From: Patescibacteria group bacterium
GTDB lineage: Bacteria > Patescibacteriota > Microgenomatia > Levybacterales > UBA12049
DNA: 9,762 nucleotides
Assembly: GCA_023485715.1 (NCBI GenBank)
Contig: JAMCZG010000003.1
Span: 11,602 to 21,363, forward strand
Direction: 5' to 3'
A program made the position numbers and the translations under genes. The notes under the pieces are model-generated. The model was not told the origin of the DNA. It was given only the letters and a program-made list of their open reading frames with translations, and did no database searches. Of the stretch, positions 1 to 4,878 are shown one piece after another (the first letter of the stretch is position 1; each line of letters starts with the position of its first letter).

Positions 1-929
1 GGATTCCTGTTTGGTATTGCGAAAAATGTAATAAGGCTCATAAAGTCGGAAAGGGGGAGGGCATGGTCGTTTCTTTTAACCGTCCAGAAAAATGTCCGAT
101 CTGTCAGGGCTCAGACTTAGTCCAAGACGAGCAGGTTTTGGATACGTGGTTTTCGTCTGGGCTTTGGCCGATTTCTACGCTCGGCTGGCCTACGAAGGGC
201 AAATATTCAAAGTATTTTCCTTGGAACTTTGAGATTTCTGCGCCCGAAATCAAATATCTGTGGATCAGTCGGATGATCATGCTTTCGCTCCATTTTACAA
301 ACGAGATTCCGTTTAAAAATATGTTTTTCCACGGGATGCTCCGTGATTTAAAAGGCCAAAAATTTTCAAAATCACTCGGAAACGGGATAGACCCGAACGA
401 ATTGATTAAGCAGTGGGGGGTAGACAGTGTTAGGATGGCGCTTTACGGCTACAGTATTCCGGGACGAGATGGAAAAACGTCGAAGCAATTAATGGACGAA
501 AGGTGCAAAAATTACAGGAATTTTGGGACAAAACTTAAAAATATCTTCCGTTTTATTATTGAACTCAGTCCAGAACACTCCCAAAACTCAGGCGATCAGA
601 ATATCAGAAGTTCAGAAAGTCAGAATTCAGACGATAGCGAGATACTTAAAAAGCTTAAGGAATTGAAGTCAGAGGTGACTAAAAACATCGAAACTTTTTC
701 GCTTCATCTCGCAACGGATGCGATTTATAATTTTGTCTGGCACGACTTTGCCGATATATATATCGAAAAATCAAAGACCAGACGGGAAGAGACGCAGCCT
801 ATTTTGGAAAAAGTTTTAAAAGACATTTTAATTCTTCTTCACCCATTTATGCCTTTTCTTACAGAAGAACTTTACCAAAAACTCCCTGAACACAAAGAAT
901 CGATAATGCTTGAAAAATGGCCTTTATGA
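1..929 (+). CDS. valS: Valyl-tRNA synthetase, C-terminal part (5' end outside window)
   Basis: Class I aminoacyl-tRNA synthetase that charges tRNA-Val in the cytoplasm. The frame is open to the left edge (first full codon at 3), giving 308 visible residues. It begins with IPVWYCEKC, followed by CPIC about 25 residues later; together they form a CxxC...CxxC zinc-ribbon pattern. DTWFSSGLWPISTLGWP is the bacterial ValRS signature, and the KMSKS loop reads KFSKSLGN (nt 360-383). An anticodon-binding helical domain follows, containing a low-complexity Ser/Asn/Gln/Asp stretch (nt about 570-640) that looks like an expanded loop. The protein stops at SIMLEKWPL, where many bacterial ValRS continue into a C-terminal coiled-coil arm; that arm appears absent. 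The ATG at 63 is internal, not the start. The stop TGA overlaps the next start (ATGA), so translation is probably coupled to def. Identity is near certain from the motifs. Confidence 0.96.
   Translation, partial: IPVWYCEKCNKAHKVGKGEGMVVSFNRPEKCPICQGSDLVQDEQVLDTWFSSGLWPISTLGWPTKGKYSKYFPWNFEISAPEIKYLWISRMIMLSLHFTNEIPFKNMFFHGMLRDLKGQKFSKSLGNGIDPNELIKQWGVDSVRMALYGYSIPGRDGKTSKQLMDERCKNYRNFGTKLKNIFRFIIELSPEHSQNSGDQNIRSSESQNSDDSEILKKLKELKSEVTKNIETFSLHLATDAIYNFVWHDFADIYIEKSKTRREETQPILEKVLKDILILLHPFMPFLTEELYQKLPEHKESIMLEKWPL
596..631 (+). repeat. TCAGA repeat, period 7-8 bp, inside valS
   Basis: Five copies of TCAGA start at 596, 604, 612, 620 and 627, so the spacing is 8, 8, 8 and 7 bp. They encode a polar stretch (roughly QNIRSSESQNSD) just before the anticodon-binding helices of ValRS. 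The period is not a multiple of three, so the array is a DNA-level repeat rather than a repeated peptide. It probably arose by slippage in a tolerant surface loop. Confidence 0.6.
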
Positions 930-1549
930 AGAATAATCCTATCGCTCCAAAAACCTCAAAATTTAAAAGAGAAACTTATGAAAAACTAATAAAAACTGGA
1001 CAATTCATTTATCAAATCGGGGAATTAGAAAATCTCAGGAAACCCTCAAGAGAAGTTTCTATAGACAAAATAAAATCACCCGAATTCAAGTCTAAAATAA
1101 AATATTTAAAAGAGTGCATGAAAAAATACAGAAAGATAACCGGTCTGGGGCGGGGAATAACAGCTGTTCAGGTCGGAATTCCGGAAAGGTTTTCTGTTGT
1201 TTACGTGCCCGAAATTAAAGGCCAACTGTTAATAATAATTAATCCAAAAGTCACAAAACGATCAGAAAAGTTTTTGAAGTATCCAGAAATGTGCATGAGC
1301 GCCGAGCCGATTATTGCCCCTGTTGCAAGGCCGGCATGGATAGAATTCGAGTATTACGACGAAAAAGGGAAGAAAAAATATTGGAAAACCAAGGATAATA
1401 CGAAAAAGGGAAAAATTTACAACCGCGTTTTCCAACACGAAATCGATCACATGGATGGTATAATTAATATAGATAAAGTAGAGTCAAAGGAGCTTACTTT
1501 ATTGTCGAGTCCGACGTATCATGAAAAAGCAGAATTCGAACAAGTTTAA
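926..1549 (+). CDS. def: Peptide deformylase, with variant motifs
   Basis: Metal-dependent hydrolase that removes the N-formyl group from nascent proteins at the ribosome exit. Numbering from the ATG at 926 (207 aa): motif 1 is GRGITAVQ (75-82; usual GxGxAAxQ, so one Ala is Thr), motif 2 is EMCMS (121-125; usual EGCLS), and motif 3 is QHEIDH (170-175). The three metal ligands (Cys123, His171, His175) and catalytic Glu172 are present, so activity is expected. About 27 lysine-rich residues precede the normal family start, making it longer than the usual 160-190 aa. I prefer the ATG at 926 because it forms an ATGA overlap with the valS stop; an in-frame ATG at 917 is the alternative and adds three residues. 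No Shine-Dalgarno site is visible, which fits translational coupling. The 3' end overlaps the next gene by 29 bp. Confidence 0.9.
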   Translation: MKNNPIAPKTSKFKRETYEKLIKTGQFIYQIGELENLRKPSREVSIDKIKSPEFKSKIKYLKECMKKYRKITGLGRGITAVQVGIPERFSVVYVPEIKGQLLIIINPKVTKRSEKFLKYPEMCMSAEPIIAPVARPAWIEFEYYDEKGKKKYWKTKDNTKKGKIYNRVFQHEIDHMDGIINIDKVESKELTLLSSPTYHEKAEFEQV

Positions 1550-1955
1550 GGGTATTTCGGGAAAAGATCGGGAAAAGATCGGGAAAAAAATAGTGCCCTC
1601 GGATAACTCAGAACAAGAAATCCGGAGCTCGATTTGGACAGGAAAAATATTTGATATTTTACTTATAACTCTTATTGTCGCGATTGGCTTGGCATGTATT
1701 GATCTTTATGGAACTTATAAAAATAAAAAGGCCGATGATTTCCAGCGTCAGGTTGTAAAAAATGAAATCGCTTTTTGGCAGGGGATTCTGGAAAAACACT
1801 CTGATTACAGGGATGCGTATTTTAAAGTATCTCTTTTGGAATACAAGCTTGGGAATATGAAACGTTCGTCGTATTATCTGCAAAAAACTTTAGCGCTGGA
1901 TCCAAACTTCGAGGCTGGAAGGGAATTCGAAAAGGTTTTAGATACTAAAAATTAG
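1521..1955 (+). CDS. Small membrane-anchored TPR-like protein
   Basis: A 144-residue protein without a recognised family name. Residues 1-40 are polar and basic. Residues about 43-63 (IFDILLITLIVAIGLACIDL) form one transmembrane helix. The rest is soluble and helical, and residues about 95-129 (DYRDAY...LALDPNF) fit one TPR unit, with the typical A/Y, L, G, Y and DP-N positions. The likely topology is a short cytoplasmic N-terminus with the TPR domain outside, by the positive-inside rule. TPR domains bind proteins, so a scaffold role is plausible, but no specific function can be assigned. The ATG at 1521 lies inside the end of def (29-bp overlap) with no Shine-Dalgarno site; no later ATG would keep the membrane helix. 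It is last in the valS-def group and meets rplY tail to tail with overlapping stops. Confidence 0.8.
   Translation: MKKQNSNKFKGISGKDREKIGKKIVPSDNSEQEIRSSIWTGKIFDILLITLIVAIGLACIDLYGTYKNKKADDFQRQVVKNEIAFWQGILEKHSDYRDAYFKVSLLEYKLGNMKRSSYYLQKTLALDPNFEAGREFEKVLDTKN
1559..1587 (+). repeat. 11-bp tandem repeat in the TPR gene
   Basis: The unit GGGAAAAGATC occurs at 1559-1569 and 1570-1580, followed by a partial copy GGGAAAA at 1581-1587. It encodes the basic stretch GKDREKIGKK near the N-terminus of the TPR protein. Gain or loss of one 11-bp unit would shift the reading frame. Confidence 0.75.
1952..1955. other. Overlapping convergent stop codons
   Basis: The four bases TTAG hold the TAA of rplY (read on -) and the TAG of the TPR gene (read on +). 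No hairpin followed by a T-run is visible around the junction, so neither transcript has a clear intrinsic terminator between the genes. Read-through would give antisense overlap. Confidence 0.85.
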
Positions 1956-2683
1956 GCTTGATCTTCTTTTTTTGTTTCGTCTTTTTTTACTTCCTCGGTT
2001 TTTGCTTCTTCTGGTTTAGCTCCTGCTTCCGCTTCAGCGCCTTCTACCGGTGCTTCTCCTTCAGCAGTTTCTGCCTTAGCTTCGGCCGCTGCCGCAGCTT
2101 CCGCAGCTGCCTGCTCTTCGGCTTCTTTACTAACGAGCTCTGTAACTTTTACGATAACCTGTGACGGATCCGTGTGAACTGTTACTCCTTGTGGAGCCTT
2201 TAGGTCTCCGACAGTAATTTGTTCGTCGATATTTGCCAGATGATCAACTTTAACTTCGATATTTTCGGGCAAATCTTCGGGAAGTGCTTCGACTTCGACT
2301 TCTGACAGTGGTTGTAATAAAATTCCGATCTTTTCTGTAACCGCTTTTGCTTCGCCCACCAAAATAAGCGGAACTGCGGTTTTGACTTTTTCTTTCAGGT
2401 TAACCTGGTAAAAATCCGTGTGAAGAGGAAGGTCTGTTATATGGTCGAATTGAACATTATGGATAAGCACTGGTTTTAATTCGCCTTTTAATTCCAAGTC
2501 GATAAGCCCTGTTTCTCCAACCTCTTTATGGATTTTTTCGAATTCTTTGAGTGGAATTTGGACCGCGATCGATTTTATATTTTTGCCGTAAATATTTGCA
2601 GGAAGAACACCTTCTCTTCGAAGTTTTTTAACTTTTTTACCTAAAACTTTTCTAGGCTCGACTGTTAACTTTTGTCGTTTCAT
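1952..2683 (-). CDS. rplY: Ribosomal protein bL25, long (Ctc/TL5) form
   Basis: 5S rRNA-binding protein of the large subunit. The 243-residue product has the L25 N-terminal domain at about 1-93 (start MKRQKLTVEPRKVLGKKVKKLRREG is truncated here to its recognisable core, TVEPRKVLGKK and LRREGVLPANIYG). A TL5/Ctc-type C-terminal beta domain follows at about 98-184 (LHTDFYQVNLKEKV, then LPENIEVKVDHLANI and ITVGDLKAPQGV). Residues about 185-243 are a disordered Ala/Glu/Lys tail, which accounts for much of the extra length over the roughly 200-aa long-form relatives. The start is fixed by family alignment and by a promoter only 12 nt upstream. The stop (TAA, - strand) overlaps the TAG of the convergent TPR gene. 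It is transcribed divergently from ruvC. Confidence 0.95.
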   Translation of the reverse strand: MKRQKLTVEPRKVLGKKVKKLRREGVLPANIYGKNIKSIAVQIPLKEFEKIHKEVGETGLIDLELKGELKPVLIHNVQFDHITDLPLHTDFYQVNLKEKVKTAVPLILVGEAKAVTEKIGILLQPLSEVEVEALPEDLPENIEVKVDHLANIDEQITVGDLKAPQGVTVHTDPSQVIVKVTELVSKEAEEQAAAEAAAAAEAKAETAEGEAPVEGAEAEAGAKPEEAKTEEVKKDETKKEDQA

Positions 2684-2695
2684 AAACAGAGCTAT

Positions 2696-2724
2696 ATTGT
2701 ACTAAAAATAGACCGGTATTACAA
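2696..2724 (-). promoter_or_regulatory. Promoter of rplY
   Basis: On the - strand, TTGTAA (2724-2719) is followed by a 17-nt spacer and TACAAT (2701-2696), a good sigma-70-type match. Only 12 nt separate the -10 box from the rplY ATG, so the predicted transcript has a leader of about 6 nt or less and no room for a Shine-Dalgarno site. Confidence 0.7.
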
Positions 2725-2747
2725 GAAGCAGGAAAGATTGATCGGGG

Positions 2748-2756
2748 TGTTATAAT
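2748..2756 (+). promoter_or_regulatory. Extended -10 promoter of ruvC
   Basis: TGTTATAAT is a perfect TATAAT with an upstream TG (extended -10). No good -35 box is seen at 16-18 nt. The ruvC ATG lies 10 nt after the hexamer, so transcription would begin about 4 nt before the start codon. Confidence 0.7.
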
Positions 2757-2766
2757 AAAATGCATT

Positions 2767-3258
2767 ATGCGAATTTTGGGGATCGATCCCGGATTTGGGA
2801 GAATGGGGTGGGGGATAATCGAAGCTCAAAGCTCAAAATTCAAAGTTCAAAGTTTTGGGTGTTTGGAGACGGATTCGAAGCTTGAGCTTTCCGAAAGACT
2901 TGTAAAGATATACGAAGAGATTTTAGAGTTAATAAAAAAATACAAACCCGATTGCGTGGCAATCGAAGAGTTGTTTTTTAACACGAATGCAAAAACGGCT
3001 TTTTTAGTCGGACAGGCAAGGGGAGTCATTATTCTTTCTGCGTCACAAAATAAAATACCAGTTTTTATATATACTCCGTTACAGGTTAAAATTGCGGTTA
3101 CCGGTTACGGAAGGGCGGAAAAACAACAAGTCGGAAAAATGGTAAAAACGATTTTAAAACTCAAAGAAATTCCAAAACCCGATGACACAGCAGACGCATT
3201 GGCGATCGCTTTAACCCACGCGTTCTCTCATAAAAACAAAAAAATCGGTGTGCTATAA
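2767..3258 (+). CDS. ruvC: RuvC Holliday junction resolvase
   Basis: Endonuclease that cuts Holliday junctions symmetrically as a dimer, working with RuvAB. The 163 aa are a normal family length. The start MRILGIDPGFGRMGWGII is canonical. The acidic catalytic residues are visible: Asp7 (GIDPG), Glu67 (AIEELFF), and Asp140 and Asp143 (PDDTADALAIA), matching E. coli D7, E66, D138 and D141. KTAFLVGQARGV and YTPLQVKIAVTGYGRAEKQQV are also conserved. Residues 21-29 (SSKFKVQSF) are encoded by a 7-bp repeat; they replace the variable second-strand region without changing the spacing to the E. coli protein. First gene of ruvC-ruvA-ruvB. Confidence 0.97.
   Translation: MRILGIDPGFGRMGWGIIEAQSSKFKVQSFGCLETDSKLELSERLVKIYEEILELIKKYKPDCVAIEELFFNTNAKTAFLVGQARGVIILSASQNKIPVFIYTPLQVKIAVTGYGRAEKQQVGKMVKTILKLKEIPKPDDTADALAIALTHAFSHKNKKIGVL
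2824..2851 (+). repeat. Four-copy 7-bp repeat inside ruvC
   Basis: Four adjacent heptamers read GCTCAAA, GCTCAAA, ATTCAAA and GTTCAAA (consensus RYTCAAA). They encode AQSSKFKVQ in RuvC. The period is not a multiple of three, so the repeat is a DNA-level pattern. It keeps the reading frame because four copies (28 bp) sit within a length-conserved segment. Confidence 0.8.
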
Positions 3259-3267
3259 TCGATAGGA
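3251..3267 (+). promoter_or_regulatory. Internal extended -10 promoter and RBS of ruvA
   Basis: TGCTATAAT (3251-3259) overlaps the ruvC stop codon and is again an extended -10 with a perfect TATAAT. AGGA (3264-3267) lies 7 nt before the ruvA ATG and is the clearest Shine-Dalgarno match in the window. The site may let ruvAB be transcribed without ruvC. Confidence 0.5.
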
Positions 3268-3274
3268 ATTTACT

Positions 3275-3850
3275 ATGATCGGCTCGATTAAAGGAGTGGT
3301 TGAATTTAAGGATTATCCGTATGTGTTTGTCGACGTAAACGGCGTTGGTTATAAAGTTCTCCTTTCCAATAGTTTGCTTTCTAAATTAAATATCGGTGAA
3401 AAAGTTAAGTTTTTTACCCACAGCCACATACGAGAAGACATGTTTGATTTATACGGTTTTTTGTCGATCGATGAATTAAAATTATTTGAACGTATTATCG
3501 GAGTTGACGGTGTCGGTCCAAAAACCGCGATGTCGATTTTTTCGATCGGCGGCAAAGACGAAATAATTCAGGCGATTATAAAAGGAGATGTCACATTTTT
3601 TTCGGGAGTTCCAAGGCTCGGCCGTAAAAGCGCCCAAAAAATAATAATCGAGCTCAAAGACAGGCTCGGATCAAAAGCAGAGCTCGATTTATCGGCTTAC
3701 GATTCCAAGGAAAGCAAAGATATAATTTCTGTATTAAAAAGTTTTGGGTTTACGTCCCGCGAAGCTGAAGAAGCGATTAGGGCGATAAAGGACAAAGATA
3801 TAACAATCGAAGAAAAGATAAAATTGTCTCTTAAATATTTGGCAAAATAA
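3275..3850 (+). CDS. ruvA: RuvA Holliday junction-binding subunit
   Basis: Forms the tetramer that holds the four-way junction open and loads the RuvB motors. The 191 aa are close to the family norm. An OB-fold lies at 1-62 (MIGSIKG..., VDVNGVGYKV), with the acidic pin residues Glu54-Asp55 in HIREDMFDLYGF. Two helix-hairpin-helix motifs follow at about 76-90 (GVDGVGPKTAMSIFS) and 111-130 (GVPRLGRKSAQKIIIELKDR). The C-terminal domain III (about 145-191, SVLKSFGFTSREAEEAI) contacts RuvB. Start by homology and by the AGGA site. Its stop is one base before the ruvB ATG. Confidence 0.97.
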   Translation: MIGSIKGVVEFKDYPYVFVDVNGVGYKVLLSNSLLSKLNIGEKVKFFTHSHIREDMFDLYGFLSIDELKLFERIIGVDGVGPKTAMSIFSIGGKDEIIQAIIKGDVTFFSGVPRLGRKSAQKIIIELKDRLGSKAELDLSAYDSKESKDIISVLKSFGFTSREAEEAIRAIKDKDITIEEKIKLSLKYLAK

Positions 3851-3851
3851 A

Positions 3852-4877
3852 ATGTCAAAAGTCGTAAGTAATCAAAAAAACGAAAATCAAGAAGAAGAAG
3901 TTTTATTAAATTCGTTAAGAGTAAAGGCGTGGAGCGAATTTCGTGGACAAGAAAATATTAAAGAATCTTTAAGGATCGCGATATCCGCTGCAAAAAAACG
4001 CAAAGAGCCCCTAGAACATATTTTATTTTATGGACCACCGGGACTCGGAAAAACAACGCTTTCTCATTTGGTCGCAAAGGAAATGGGTGTAAATATAAAA
4101 ATAACTTCAGGTCCTGCGATCGAGCGGGCAGGGGATTTAGCGTCTATCCTGACCAACCTTGAAAAAGGAGACGTTTTGTTTATCGACGAAATCCATAGGC
4201 TTAATAAGGTTGTGGAAGAAACTCTTTATCCTGCCATGGAAGATTATTGCTTGGATATAATTGTCGGCAAAGGTCCGTCCGCGAGAACCTTACGACTTGA
4301 TCTTCCACATTTTACAATAATCGGCGCAACGACGAGGGCCGGACTTTTGTCGGGTCCGCTTAGGGACAGGTTTGGCGTGGTTCATAGGTTTAATTTTTAT
4401 GACGCAAAAGATTTAGAGGAAATAATCGAAAAAGCGTCGAAGACGTTGAGTGTTCCGATCGACAAAGAAAGCATAAAAGAAATCGCAAAAAGGGCAAGAG
4501 GAACTCCTAGAATCGCGCTTAAACTTTTAAAACGCGCGCGGGATTTTGCGCAAGTAAAGGGAAAGGGAAATGTAGAGAAAAACATAATCGACAACGCATT
4601 AAAAATGCTACAGATCGATGAGCTTGGTTTAAACGATATCGACAGGAAACTAATTTTTTCGATAATCGAAAAACACAATGGGGGGCCCGTGGGTGTCGAA
4701 ACGATCGCATCGACGATTTCCGAGGATGTTTTAACGATCGAAGACGTTATCGAACCGTATCTTTTACAGATCGGATTTTTAAAAAGGACTAGCCGCGGAA
4801 GAGTCGCAACCAAAGCAGCGTATAAACATGTAAATATAGGACATCCAGAAGAAAAAAAACAGGGAAAGTTGTTGTGA
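3852..4877 (+). CDS. ruvB: RuvB branch migration motor ATPase
   Basis: AAA+ hexameric motor that pumps DNA through the RuvA-bound junction. The 341 aa are a normal length. Walker A is GPPGLGKTT (61-69), Walker B is LFIDEIH (109-115), sensor 1 is GATTR (158-162), the arginine-finger region is GPLRDRFG (168-175), and sensor 2 is RGTPRIA (216-222). The C-terminal winged helix carries GPVGVETIA and FLKRTSRGRVAT (278-320). The tail after AYKHVNI is a short lysine-rich extension. The start is one base after the ruvA stop with no Shine-Dalgarno site, which suggests translational coupling. It ends in TGA, so UGA is read as stop here. Confidence 0.98.
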   Translation: MSKVVSNQKNENQEEEVLLNSLRVKAWSEFRGQENIKESLRIAISAAKKRKEPLEHILFYGPPGLGKTTLSHLVAKEMGVNIKITSGPAIERAGDLASILTNLEKGDVLFIDEIHRLNKVVEETLYPAMEDYCLDIIVGKGPSARTLRLDLPHFTIIGATTRAGLLSGPLRDRFGVVHRFNFYDAKDLEEIIEKASKTLSVPIDKESIKEIAKRARGTPRIALKLLKRARDFAQVKGKGNVEKNIIDNALKMLQIDELGLNDIDRKLIFSIIEKHNGGPVGVETIASTISEDVLTIEDVIEPYLLQIGFLKRTSRGRVATKAAYKHVNIGHPEEKKQGKLL

Positions 4878-4878
4878 A

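Noticed and set aside
917..925. Alternative def start at ATG 917
   Set aside because: In frame and possible, but the ATG at 926 gives the common ATGA stop-start overlap; the three extra residues add no conserved sequence.
1958..2164. Open frame opposite rplY, very rich in Phe, Cys and Ser
   Set aside because: It is the antisense of the Ala/Glu/Lys tail of bL25; its composition follows directly from that tail and it has no family features.
2779..2790. Perfect 12-bp palindrome GGGATCGATCCC just after the ruvC start
   Set aside because: It encodes the invariant catalytic GIDPG motif, so the symmetry is explained by coding; an operator role is not needed.
4397..4813. 138-codon open frame antisense to ruvB
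   Set aside because: RuvB motifs run through the whole interval on the + strand; the antisense frame has no recognisable domain and no start signal.
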